DNA of 64,000 nucleotides, from assembly GCF_014805625.2 (NCBI RefSeq), contig NW_023998523.1, positions 509,483 through 573,482 of the forward strand, in the 5' to 3' direction. Shown piece after piece: positions 1 to 14,800 of this stretch. Source of the stretch: Glossina fuscipes (taxonomy: Eukaryota > Arthropoda > Insecta > Diptera > Glossinidae). A model generated the notes under the pieces. The model saw only the letters and a program-made list of their open reading frames with translations, had not been told where the DNA came from and searched no databases. Within the stretch, counting starts at the first letter, position 1, and every line of letters starts with the position of its first letter. Position numbers and translations under genes: made by a program.

Positions 1-3000
1 GCTTGTATCCATGTACGTACAACTATCCTACTACTATGTTAAAGTAAGACCAATTTCATTTTTAGTTTTTTTTTTTAAAATCTACTTCGGTCCCTTTTTC
101 GGAATAGTTCCGCACAAACGACACAACACTCAAATGATATTCCTTGGAGTCAGTTTGACCTGACGGAAAGAATTCATAGTGCACAACACCAAGAAAATCG
201 AAAGAAAGAAGGAAACCGTTAATGTCACTCCGATTTCTTTGCGACCTTGTGGCGGATTTTTCTCCACGACATGCGGTCGATGATAGCGAGAAATCACATC
301 TTCACACGTTAATGAACATCGGAGAAAACAAAACCACGCTCAGCTTAAAAGCTAATAACGTTTACGATATGAAATTTGATAGGGAAGTCTGCCACAATGC
401 TACCAATTTAGAACAACAATATTTTGTACTATATAAATAACTTGCTACTATTTTAGAATACAACCGATACAACGAGACATTTTTAAAACTGACAATAGGA
501 AGAAACTGTCAAAAGAAAGCTAATAGTCGGGGCAATAGAACTGTAATTTTAAGCTTGTACTAATTGAGGACTCTCCTTAAGTGTTTAGTACTTTTTTTGT
601 CTAACAAGAGGTAGCCAACAATATTAAAAATTATGGACACCAGCAAGGCATACGTGTTGGTAGAAGTTGTTCCATATGTTATCGTTTGAAATGACAGGTT
701 TTCAGCTTGTTAGGTTTTCAGCTTATCGTATACGATGTGTAGCTGAGCGTTCTTTTATGCTAAACATATAAAAAATGGAATTCCTATCCTCCGCTATGCA
801 TTTATGCCAAAAATAACGGTTCACTGAACCGATGCTTGCGTCCATCTTACATAAACTATAAAAGACTATAAAAGCCAAAGCCGTAACCAGTAAAAATAGC
901 ATTTTTCGTCGTCAGCGGTTTTTCGCAACATAACCCAGCCCATTTAAACTTTTTAAAAGTTATGTTATGTGCATATCGTTCCTGTTCGCGCGGCCTAACA
1001 AATTGCAAAAGTAGTAAACCAAAGTAGTAAACATCTTAGATCTTAATATATGCTGCGGGTTTACTTTACCGAATGTGAAGAAAGGACATATTGTCGCTAT
1101 ACCTTCTCTTCTTTTTCACTACATGTTACTTGGAATTTCATGCATTTTGAATGTAGAGCGAAAAAGTCTCGGGTCAGTTATCGACCAAAATCGATAATGA
1201 ATTTGAATTTTGGTTTCATTATTCTCGATAGCGTTATTTTGCTATATAGACACACCGATGATATCCTAAATATTGTAACGAGAAGTCCAGCTCGATGTAA
1301 AACCAATCGAGTGCCATCAACCCAAGCTCAATCCGATGATATCGTTTTTGTTTTCCGTCTCGATAACGGGACACTCAAGCTGGCCCTTACTTTTTTTTGT
1401 GGATATTTCACTTATTTATTTTTTTTCATCACTCTCACAGACTATACTGCATACTTTATTAATTTTCGGAGCTCTTTAAAGCATGCATTGTGTTTACTGC
1501 TAGAAAGAAGTTCTTTGACAAGTGGAAAGAGTGTTGTAACTGAATACTATTAGCTAGCAACTGTTAACGGCTACAATCGAAATTCATGATATTCACGTGC
1601 GTATGCATTATGTAGGTTTATGTTTAAGAAAGTTTTGTGCATATTATGTTTTACGTAATTTAGAATCAATTTTTATTTAACAGATATAAGCGTTTACATG
1701 CATAACTGCACAAAAATATTCTCACAAGCAATAGAATTTTCGTTATGGCTTTGACTTTACGGCAATAATTTAAAATACCGTTGCATTTTTTCATACCAAT
1801 AAGAATGAAGAAAAAAAGCAAATGCAGTTTTTGCACGTGCTAACATATCATTAAATGCACATTTATCATTATCAACGTGTCAGGTCATGAAAGCATATCA
1901 ATGTTAAGGAATACAACAACAAAAGAAAATTTACAAAGTTACACATAAGATGATTTAAAAACTCATCAACAAAAGAAAGAAAAAGTTGCATTAAAATCCA
2001 TATGATTTTTGAGGGACGAAGTAAAGCGTTAAGACAACAGCAACGAATTCTAATTCAAAATAAGTAAACTTTTTTTACTTAAATTTTTCTAAAATGATTT
2101 AATAAAAAAAAAAAAGAAAAAAACGAAGAGAATCCAAGGTTTTGTGTTTTTGTAATAAATGGGAAATATATATTAACGTTCAACCTGTTGTTGTCTAGCG
2201 AAACATCGTAATCATTATCATCATCATCATCATCATCATCATCACCAGTAGTAATTCATTGAGTGACTGATAGATAGACTTGGGTGAGTAAATTAATGTA
2301 TCTGTGAGAAGGTAACCCACCTTATTGACCCAAATTGTGTGAGACATTGTAAGAAAACAAATGAAAACAAGTTTAGTTTAGTTTATATAGCGCTTTATTT
2401 TTCCTTTGTTTTTTTTTTTTTATTTTGTCTTAACCGAGGCGAAATTCCAAAAACAGAAATAGAGAAAAAAAAAAAAAGAAACGACAATAGCAAATATAAT
2501 GAAATTGATGGTGGCCCCTGATGGGAATGAATGGTGTTAAGCATTAAACATTATTATTAAATTGTATAGTTTTTTCTTTAAGCCGATAATGGCTGCTGTT
2601 TTGAGGCATTTTCACGCGCGCACTCAAACACCAAGGTTGACTTTAATCAGTCGAGCGAAAAATTTAACCAATCATTGTAAATTGTAGACAATGAAAAGAG
2701 TTATTTAAACGAGATAAAGTAGTTGAAAATTAAAGGTTTTACGATGCGAACTAAAGCAGCAACGGTTCAGAACTTTCACTAGAAATTTTTTTTTTTTTTT
2801 TTTTACACACACACAAACCTACATGCAGACACACACACACAAACACGAAGGTACGTACTTCTGCACGGCATATAGCGCAATTACAAGCACCCAGAAGAAT
2901 ATATATTGGAGAAAATATGTAAATAATAGGGATTTTTTAAAGATGAGATATTAAGAGATTACATTTTCCTTCAATAAATTCTTCTAAAATCTACCTTTTT

Positions 3001-5561
3001 GGCACTCTTTCATTTACTGATCAGATGAGCATCAGATAAATGTAAAGTTCACTATACAAGTTAAATAAGTCAAATATATAGCAACTAAGGCTGGGGCCGA
3101 ATTTCGCATACCCACCATCATTAATATCTTCGGCGCCCCCAGCTTTTATTCCTTATTATGAAAAAGCGAATGGGATAAAATTTACTCTTCACCTTTTATT
3201 TCACTGAAAGATATTGTTAAGAGAAGTTAATCTAACACGTTGTGACATCCACCATAATTAATTGAGAATTAACATGCTTAGCTATTCGTATTCTACTCTT
3301 CAATTCTTTTTATATGATACCCATATCAAAGGTATTGTAAAGAAAATATTTATCCACTACGTCGTGACGCCCACCATAATTAGTTTAGAATTAACACACT
3401 TAAGTTGTCACCTAATAGTCTCCTCTTATTTGATACCCACATCGCTGACATTATTAAGAAAATATTAATCCGCCAAGTCGTAGCGTTCACTTTATACATA
3501 TTTTAGAATTAACGCATTTTGCATTTGAAGAATGTACAAAGTAGTTTTAAGCATTCTGCAGTGTTCACCTAACCTCAGAAAAGCGAAAAAAAAACGAAAT
3601 TTATTCGTTTGAAACTTTGTGTGGACATGGCAGATGTTTCAACATAAATAGGAGACCTTTTCGTAAAATAAATGCGAAAAATTCATAAATCATTAACCGC
3701 AAATTTTGGTTTAGAAAACAGGAGTTGCGATAACCAATATGGCCCATTTTCAATACCGATAATCCTATGTGAAAAGACTTCCAATATTTCTATCAAATTT
3801 GAAGTCGACAACATACACCACACAAGGACTTATATACTTAAGAGGGTTTCTGAAGTTTCCTTTTGAGTATTGCAAACATCATGGTGAAATGAGTATGCAC
3901 CCTATCCTTCAGTGGTGCATATAAAAATATTTTTAGAAAGTGAACAGTGCCTCGCAAAATTTTACCAGCAAACAAATCGGTAGGCAACGAACAGACAAAT
4001 GAATCGACAGATTAATGAGCAGGGTGCGAATTAGACAAGAATGACTGAGATTACAGACGGCTAATTATGTGACGAGGAAATGGAAGCACTTGTCAGTGGA
4101 TAGACCATCTGATGTGCTAAAATACCAAAATACTCCGCAGTAGTCTCGGAGTCTAAATACAGAACGGATGCAAAATACTGACAGCAATATAGATGAATGG
4201 AAAGGATGGACGCACTTAGACGAAGGCGAGCGGAACACCAAACAGAGAATTTAGGTTACGTTAGGATGATTAATACGTATTATTATTAAGTATTATTATA
4301 TGTTCATATTTATATACATTTCTTCTCGATAATGTACTTTATTGCTTTGTTGAGTTATTTTCATTAAAGACCCCAAGTCTCATCGCTTAACATTCGGCTA
4401 CTCATGACTGTCGGTCTGCATGGTCTTTGTTGTTGGGACTCTCCTGATGTTGACTTCAAGTTTGGTAGAACCATTGGAAGTCAGTGCAGCACAAACTGAA
4501 CGCAACTCTGCTTTTCTTAAAAAATGGATTTTTGTCTGTTGTTCAAAAGTTCTAAATGTTAGAGAGCTGAAACTTCCCACATATATTTTGCGAAACACTT
4601 CACTCCTTACAGGCAAAATGGGTCTAAACAAGCGATTAAATTATCTTTCTTTCATTTTTTTGCCGTTTTATGTTTATTAGTCATAACGCCAACAAGACAG
4701 AGTGGTTAAAACTATTTTGTACATTCCTCAAATGAAGATATATTATCTGCCTAAAAATGGGTTAGCGCTGAAATGAATATGATAGACTTCGGAACCTGGC
4801 GAATTGATGTTTTCGTAATAGTACCAGCGATATGGGTATGAAATAAACGAATTTGGAGAATAGAATCCGAAAGCATAGTGATGGGTATACGAAATTCGGT
4901 CCGTATCGACTACAAATTGTTTTGCTCGATTTTTTCTTATGTAACTCATGAATGGATATATTATGCCTTACTCATCCTTATTAAGTAATATTATAATAAT
5001 TACGTCATTAAAAAGAATATAGTAGGCAGTAAATCCTTTTATGTATATTTAAAGTTAAAAGCTTTCTACGAAACGCATGCTATGTAAGCAGTAAAGTTAT
5101 TATACAGCTCGTTGGTAAACATTATAATTGGATTGTGATTAGATTGGAAAAAAGTAAAAGAATTAAAAATGGATTCGGTGGACTTGCAAATAGTTACTCG
5201 TAATAAGATATACCCTGTTTAAGAACTTGATACTAATGTGTTTACGATGAGAACTTCCTCACCTTGCAGCTAAGCATCCGCCAATAATGAAAGTCAGCAT
5301 AATAATGAATTTAATATCTCGTTTATGTTTCGTGGTTACATTCATAAACAACGAAATAAATTTGCTTTTTCTTTTAGTTCTTTCTCCCTTTATTTTTTGA
5401 GTTTACTTGAAAAAAATTAATATTCACTAATTTTCTATTACGAAATTTAATAAAATGCTATAAATTGATTTGATTTGATTTCAAGTCACGATTTTGACCA
5501 AGTTCATATATGATTGCGCTATGATTTCTGGCGGTTTTAATCATTTCTCATGCATGCATAC

Positions 5562-5592
<31 letters not shown>

Positions 5593-8500
5593 ATATTTAC
5601 ACGTATATATATATATATAGCCTCTCTTTCTATCTTGCGCTATTTTAAGGATCTTGTCTTATTCTAAACTCATGTTATTTTATTACAATTTTTGTTGTTG
5701 TTCTTGTTTTCTTTTTAATATTACCCGGCCTTGTGTTGTTAAATTTATTTTTATTCTTTGGTTATGCGCAAGTATGTCGTTGTAGTAGTTACAAATAATA
5801 CCTGTTTTCATGTAGAATAGTGCGGTTTTTAGTTGATTGTGGCATTTAATGGCACATACCGCATACATTCATACATTTGAACATACAAACATTCACTTTG
5901 CAATAAAGTTAATCTTCATCATTATCATCATCATCATTCTATGGCAGCTGAAGCTAAAGCAATATAAACGGCAGGGACACAAGAGCAGCCGAACAAAACA
6001 ACAGAATCAACGGTAACATCTTGCCTAAGACATCTCTCTAATACATCATATCGATATTTCTGTTCTTTTTTTTTCGTTTTTTTTTTTTTTTTTTTTTCTT
6101 TCTTCATGCGCTTTCTTGGCTTATATGATTTTTTGCTTGTATTGTTTTTATTTTTTTTTTACGTTTCTTGTGTGCCTCCGTTGATTACCTCGATGTCAGA
6201 CAAACGTTCATGCGAATAAACATACATGCAAAAAACACTGGATTTTTGCTGACATTTGTACAACAAGTGCGTTACTTCTTCCACTATGTACCTTCTATGG
6301 ACTATATTACGAACAATTCATCATTATCATCATTGTCATTATTATCATCATTTCGAATTTTTATACCCATCACCGAACGCTTACGATTATATTTAGTTTG
6401 CGAAAGCCTTCGCAACACCCAAAGAGAAGCCTCGGAGATTCCATAATGGCATTTATTAATTTCTGCAACGAGTCAAATATTTCAGGCCTTTCTTTTCGTT
6501 CGTCTGTCATTCTGTTTGCGTAATATCTATGGTAAATATTCTCCTGGTCGCAAAAAGGCAGCAATCGCCTTCATATTTGACATTAAGATCTGTGTAAACA
6601 CAGGTTGCTGTTGAAGTTAAGCAAAAAAACCGGTCAAATTAGACTCGGTTTTCAAAAAAAAAAATTATGGTTTTTGCTCGTGACTTGGAAAGTCACATAA
6701 CAGAAAGAACGATAAACATTTAAATTTATATTCTATGGGTGGTCTTGCCGCACCTGCACAAGAATAGAAAAAATCTCCCACCCCCATAAAATGTTATATT
6801 ATGTAATGCAGGGGAATTTATTGTTTTCCAATATTTTTGACTTTTTTCGGTTAACGATGATGCGTGTTAACGATTCGGTTGCAGCTAAAGGTAATTTTCT
6901 TGCTGGTTTTACTTCTATTGTTGTGTTTCGCGTCGTACACAACTAAAGTGAATGTCATCGCATAAGCAAGCATTTGATAATTCAACAATTTGAATTTTTT
7001 GAATATCAAAAACAATAACAACAACAATAACAACGTTTAATATGCCGTGCAGCAGGTTATAAATTTAAACAAACAATACAACAACAACAACAAATAAATA
7101 AATAAATAAACAAACTTTTGTTCTAATATAAGTGTAGTATAATCGATTACGTTGTTCTCTGTAACCGCTAGGTCAACGATTGTTAAACGGAAATGAAAGT
7201 TTATATGGAATACCAAATGGTGGAGTATACATCTCCTCATGCAAATAATAAAAATGCACATTTATTATGTTTGCTTATATCATATACAACGAAAGCGTAA
7301 AATATTGTAAAAAACGTCAAAGACAAATTCGTTCAATTTATGTTACAGATTAAAATGTTATGCAATTAAGTTTATTGCACATTAGAATGTTTATTGTAAT
7401 CCTTTGCTCTTTCAAAAGGCATGACTATTTCTTCATAGATTACCATTGAGGCTCAAATTAGATTTCTTGTCTAAAGTTTATATAGTGTACGAGACAAAAT
7501 CGTTTCAGAACCATTTACCTATTGTTTCTGATGATACATTGTGACTCTATGTGATAAGAAACATTATTAAAACATAGGTATGGATAGGTATAGGATGTAT
7601 ATAAGTTTACTCTTTTAAAAAAATAACTTAATTACTATTTAATAAAATGGCCTCCATTAGTGACATTTCTTAGAGTTCTAGGGAGATGTTGTTATGAAGT
7701 TCGCTTTTACTAGATACAGTCCGCATCACTAGATCGCGGATATTTTGATCAAGAGAAATGCACTTCAAAATTCTTTTACTTTACTACTTTGTCTTTCACA
7801 ACAGTAGGAGTATTTATTTACAATAATATTTCTTAACAGTAGAATTATTTACAATTTATTTTGGCCGTACTCTCAGCTCAAATGTTCTTGCCCGACTCAC
7901 TCTCCCTTCCACAAATATTCCATTTATGTACATTTTTACAAGCATGTTACTATACCTAAATTTATGGTTTTATTTCTAATCCCAGCCTGCTTTTCCTCTA
8001 ATCGTTTTCATCAGCCTGCACCTGCATGACGAGCCTGCGATTGCTCATTTGGTTTTTCCTACTTTAGGGAATTTAGTATTAGGGAAAACTACTTAGCTGA
8101 CATTAAGTGGATTTAGGATTTTCGTAACAATATTTATTTATTTATTCATTTTATTTATTTATTCTATTTACACATGAAACTCAACTGAAACAAATTGACA
8201 GTCGAGTTCAATTGACTCTTAAAGTAAATCTTATATTAATTAATATTAAAATAAATATAATAAAACACATAAGAAGGGAAAAGAAGAAAAAAAGCATGTA
8301 CACAACTAGCATAGAGCCACACCCACAACCGGTAAAGGACCAAATTGCAAATGAACCCCTAAGCCATCGCAAACATGCAGAAGCTTCGCAATCGATAATA
8401 GTTAACAACAATTAATTTTCGGATCGTAATGAGTTTTTTAGGTTAAGAGCTAGTTTAAGTAAGACATAGGTAAATCACACCTATTCAGCAATGTTGCTTT

Positions 8501-11500
8501 AATGGACTTTGTGAATATGGTGACGTAATCTTTACATTTCAATCATATTTGTTGCTAAAGGTCATCGAGAAGAGAAGAAATTTTAAAAGACGGCGCCATC
8601 ATCTTTAAAGGCTTTTAGCAGTTCACTCGTCCTTTGTTTGTGATGTTAAAGAAGATAAAGAACAACATTTCAAAAACAAATCAAGAACTTTTACTTGAAA
8701 TACACAATGTAAACACACTCTCCCAGCAAATTAAATCCTGTTTATTAGAAGGCAAAGAGTCTTTTAAGGAATTTCTAATGAATAGTTTTGATTGCTACCA
8801 AGAAGAGAAACTTATTTGCCGAACTTGGTTTGGTGTTTTTACCAATGATTTGCGCATATAGCAGATCAACTCCAAACTAACTTCAGGACAAATATAAAAT
8901 TTTCTTCATGGGGCAAGAACATTTTTAACACCTACTGCCGCTAACCACTAGCAGTATAGGTGGAAATGCACTGATATGTCTCGCATGTTCTGTCATATAC
9001 ATCGTCTGATATGCTGCATATGAGCATATATAGTAAGCATTTGTCATGTATTGTAAAGCGTCAACAACAGAAAAGTTTGCAATTTTAACAATGATATTTC
9101 TTTGCATTTGCTTGCAAGCTTCCATGTAAATGTCTGCGGAAAATCGAGCAGTGGGCGAGATGGGTGTCGTTGTCGCTCTCTCTGGTAATGAAAGCGATAA
9201 AACGAGAGTTGAAGATATTTCGCCCAATATGCCATCTATTGGGTTGATTTATTTCGAAAGGTGATAATCGTCGATTAGATTCGCCGATTGGTTCCAATTG
9301 GCGCCTTCTTGATCAGTAGACACCGAGAGCTCATCAAGAGAGTGTATCAAATTACATTCAAGGAGATTGTGCCTGCAGTGTTCTGAAATAGAGATGGGAA
9401 CCTTACACATTAATAACTTAAGAACGCAAAAAAAAAATTGAGAAAATAAAATCATAAGCATAAGGACAAGACAATAAAGCTTACCCATGAAAGTTGATGA
9501 ATCTATTCGTTCCTGCTGTGTTAGTCATGCGTTGTTGATAAGTGATTGAGATGATCGAGCTGAGTGTTTTCGCGGAAATTGAAAAAAAAATTAAAATCGG
9601 GCTGTAATCAAGTATTTTTTTTTAAAGGCAATTTCGGATACCGAAGAACATTGGAAAAGGGCAAAAACTGTAACGATTTGTAAAAATATTATTCAACTTT
9701 GCCATGTGTTGCTCGACGATCGTCAAATTATAGTTAGAGAGATAGCAGAATGTGTGACCATGTCTAAACAATGTTTTTGTCAAAAATTGTGTCCAGATTT
9801 AGTAATGAGGACGTACAATCACTGGTGGATGGGTAGCATGTGTGATATGAATTGAAGCTTGAATTGTTGTTCCGCTGAGCTTCTTCTCCACATTTTCAGA
9901 TCCTCAGCGGCTACTTTAAATTTGTTTATAAATCTCAAAAGTGTTCTCCAGGGAAAATATTTGGATCATTTGATCATGGAGATTGAAATATTGAAAATAT
10001 TGCTTGGCTTAAAAGATTTTAATGCGCTTGGAAGGGTCTAAGTTGGCGAGTAAAGTTGCTCTTCTTATTTAAGTTAGAATCCCTCTATGCGGCGTAAATC
10101 AACACGATATGCTATCTTGTTCGCGTAGGTACAACATATCGTATACGGAAACCATATAAAGGAACCAAGATATTATTGCTAAGAACTCAGTCGACGGACC
10201 ATAGGCAACAATTACACTAAACGGATTTCGCCTTTCACTCTGATTAAAAAACATGTGTATTTTATGATATTTTCATTGCATATTTCTATGCGTAACAAAT
10301 ATTTGACAAATGTGTTTTACAGCATTTAGTGGCCATCGAACGAGTTTTCCTTTTTCAGTTGACTAAAACTTGGTACGGTATGATTTTTTTTTTTTTTTAA
10401 GTGCTATTAATTATACCGTCTTTAACTATAACGAAAAATCTGATAAAAGCTAGATACAAACAAATAAGTGCATTCATTGTTTTCTTATTTGTTTTTACAT
10501 TAGTTTATGTTTTCGTTTTTTTTTTTTTTTTTCTCTTTATTTAAATTTAATTTATACAATTTCACTCTTATTGTACATGCAAATAGATAATTATGTAGAA
10601 AACGTTGTTGTTGAAGAAGTTAGTTATATGATAGAATAGCAATGAATCGCATTAAGCATTAAAAGAGTAAACGATGTACTACCGTGGCATCTCATGGCCG
10701 TGCGCAATGAAAGATATACAACAGAAGGCCCTGGGAATTAGGGTAATTGATGTTTAGCTGCACTTTTACCCGCAAACGTGGTGGACAAACTACCAAAAAT
10801 TCCAATGACAATAATCTAAAGTAAATGTTTATAAATAAATTAGTTAAACGCAAACGTTGAGCTACCCTATCCCATAACGATAGGTAATTGCAACAGCTAA
10901 TATCATGCATCATGAAAATATAGATATAAGTGGATGCTGTGGGCTTAAAACTGGCGTAGCATAAAATGGGAGCACCTGCGGGAAATAAACGCAAAAGCGT
11001 CCAACTTTGACGCCGCTATACAGTTGTACGTGGAAGTGATAATCTATTATCGATGAAGTTTCACGCCCCGCGATACCGCGCAAAGAAAGTGACAAATATC
11101 TAAATGTTATTGATTAGGGTTATGCAAGTACAGCAGCCTTGGAGAAGATTACACAAAGATTAATATCGGTAATCATAACCTCACTTTCTGATATCGTGGC
11201 GCTAAAGGCAATGAAAGGATAGTTAGGTGGATATGTAGCTATTCCGTGCTGAGGAAACTGAGAGTGAGAATGTCACCCTCGCACGTGAAGCGAAGCTCCG
11301 ACAACTAAAATGCCGCGCATTAATTCCTAACGGTAATCCCAAGCCAAAGAGGAATTGAAGAGTACTTACGTGGATAAGGTTTACAAGTCTACACTCGACG
11401 GGAGGTGAATGTTGCTGCCAATGATACGTGCCGGGAATATCTGTGAAAAGTCCAAGTTCAGCGTTAGCTTATAAATCCAGATTTACTTATAATCACTTGT

Positions 11501-11772
11501 AGGGTATAAAAACCACAATATTAACAATAATAGTGTCTAGTTGCTGGTGCTTGATAGAAAAGTTTTGTGGAATTTTTTTTCCTATTTTTTTAGCAAAATA
11601 AGAAAATAAAAAAAATCAGTGGCAAATAGGCAGAGACCTCAGAAGAAAAGAAAACAGCACACAAATTGGGTTGATTATATGCGTTCAATTATTTGTTTGA
11701 GGCTGTTGAAGAGGAGACGATAAGGGAACGAAATCATCGTGCGCACTTACTGACGCATATACACGTATAAAC

Positions 11773-11809
<37 letters not shown>

Positions 11810-14800
11810 TATATACATGGAGAGACAGACATACGTATATAGTGTTAGCTACTGTTATTATTATGGTACAAATGTTCTTTTGGGTACTATATGTATACTG
11901 GTTAATGCTTAACGGTTTTAATTTCAGATACTGAATCATTGATTAAGTCAAAGTCAAAAGTGGCAACATCATCACGTCGTCATGAGGCCGTCATGGTATC
12001 AAGATTTCTTCAATATTCCCTGCGCAGCATAACTTTCCACTTCTTTAAAGAGGGAGAAAAAATCAAAAAAAAAAAAAAAACAAAGCACACATTTGACCCT
12101 TGTACCAAATGCTGCCGCTGCTGCTAATGTTGCTACTACTAAATGTACAACCCGTAACTGCTCAATGAAAAGCAATACTCATTAAACAACACGTAACGTA
12201 TGCATGTGTGCGCTTAAACAAATAGCAACTTAAGTTTATATTTCTGTTTTCCTATTTGTTCCTTTTTGTTGGATATTTTTTTTATTTTTATTTTTTTTTG
12301 GCTAAGTGGCCTTAGCCAAGGTTGCATCTTAATTAACGTTTCTATAATATGTTTTATCGTTGCTTTTCAAATCGCCAACAAAAAAAAAGAAAAAAAAAAA
12401 AAAAAAATTAAAAAAGAAGTAGGTAATAGCCTAGGAAAGTATTTAGCTTCGCTTTACGGTTTTGAAAATTTAATTTGTTAATATTTGCTCTTAGCACTGG
12501 TAACTAATACGTATTTAATGTAAAATCTCAAAAAATCTCAAAGTAACCGAATATATAACATATAAATACATATATATATATATATATATATATCTAAGCA
12601 TGCGTTTGTAAACGAAGATTTTATTGAAAATTGTTTCATAAACGCATACCAAGCGTTAATGAATTTCAAAAAAGATTCAATTTAAATGTAATTAATTTTT
12701 ATGATAAAAAAAAGTTCCTAGGAACGCTTTCATCCAATATAAATTTCTTGAATAGCATTATTACAGTAAATGTCTTGCGAAAAAGATGAGGAATCAAATT
12801 GAAATGGTATCAGCGCTTTTGACAACCTGCACTTACTTCGCCGCACATACCTGATTCGGGAATTACTGCATAAACGTTATCCGATCGAATGGATGGCGCA
12901 TCTATCTTTTCTAAGCGCTTTTTTCCTGTTGACCTCTTAGCTCCACTAATTATTGAAAAAAGCTGTTCGGTTAGATTTTCTTTTTATTCGTTACACTGAT
13001 TAGTTCTGTCATTCAAGAATAGAAATTCTCAGATACGAGGTCAGTTCCTTATTTCGTAATCTTGTATACTTGTTTTGTTTGTTTGATTAATTTCACTTTC
13101 CAAAAAAATTTGGTTTGCCATGACTCGGACACAGGTGAACGAGGTGAAAAGTAAAGCGGGGGAACACATCAAAAACTACCATAAATGATAAAATTGCATA
13201 AAATTTATTTTAATCCGATAAGATATTAAATCGACAGCATTACTAACCTAAATCTATGGTTCAACTAACCGAAAATGAAGTAAACTTGTTGTTCTACGCG
13301 TAAAAGTGTGTCGTTACATTAGATTTATATTAATACTGATAGGAATCGAATTTCAATGATTGCATATGTTGCACACTATAACACTGTTACACTCTTTCCT
13401 TTCTTAACATTGGCATGCATTGCAAAATGCAAAAAAAAAAAAAAATTTGTGACAAAACTGGGCAAATGTTTTGGTTTTTTTTTTTTTTTTGGTATACTGG
13501 AACTTGAGTTTAAATATGCATGCCAAACAATATATCATTTAAGGTGAGCACATACATGCTTACACGATATATATGCTACATTATTGCCCTGTTACGATTT
13601 GTTTAGTGTAGTGACTTGGCAAAGAGAAGTGTTTTAGTACACAAACGCTCTTCTGTTACGCGCTTTAACAAGTTTCTCTTCTAGCTAGAAGACAGAAAAT
13701 AATGTGTAACAACTACTGCAAGAACTTCCGTGACATTTATAACAGTTGTGCGTTTGCGTTTGCGTTGGTTCTGCATGAAAACAATAAACAAAATGAAATT
13801 AAATGCAACGTACGTTAAATTTGTATTGCAAATGTCATGGGTTTAATCGCAAGTACGGTCCCTTACTTTGCCCACAAAAATCGTACATCGTATCATATTG
13901 TAAGAATGACCCTAAAGAGAGAGATGAAAAGTTTCCATTAATTTTGAAGCAAATACGGCCAATTTCAAGGCGCATTGAAAGCGAATAAAAAAATTATATT
14001 CAGTCGGAATGATTGAATCCCTTATATCCATCATTCTCTCTTGAAACAAAGCCCAACGTAAAAAAAACCGAAAAATCAAATTTCGAAATTACATGACATC
14101 CATAGGGATAGAACGTACGATGAAATATTTATCTTTTTATCGGTTGTAGTATGTGTGTATGTAAGGAGAAATTCCCAATTTTTTTGCTTTTCAAGCCAGA
14201 GGCATCCCAATTTTTAAATATATTATAGATGCATGGATACTCTCTGATTGGCTTGGCCCATTTTCGTTTCCAATCTTGCGCGCAATAACTTTCCATCTTT
14301 CTGCCATGTTTTTGGGGGATGGCTCCGTTTTTGCGGCCAGGAGAATGTTTACAATAAATATATTGTATTGACGGACAGATGGGCAGAGGGACTGACGGAC
14401 AGAAGGAAAGAGGAACGGACGGAAAGAGGGACTGACGGACAAACGGCCAGCAGGACGGACGGACGTGGCGCCCACGATACCTTAGAATTTTGCGGCCTGA
14501 AGAGCACCACCTACAATCCACATTTAGATGGAAAGGCGGACATGCCTTGACCATTTGAATATTTGACACTGATCCAGAGTGTATGTCATTGCACCATCTC
14601 TGAAACTGCTTTGCGGGATTTGGTAATATTTTCGGAAAAAACACATATACGATCAAGCTCTGGGTATTGTAAAACTCCCAGGCAGAACTTTCCTTCATAC
14701 CGATTGCTCGTTTATATTTGCGTGCCTATGCATGTTGGACAGTAGTGTTGTTGTATAAATTACTGATAAAATTTATGGTGTTATTTCAGCAGTATGCACC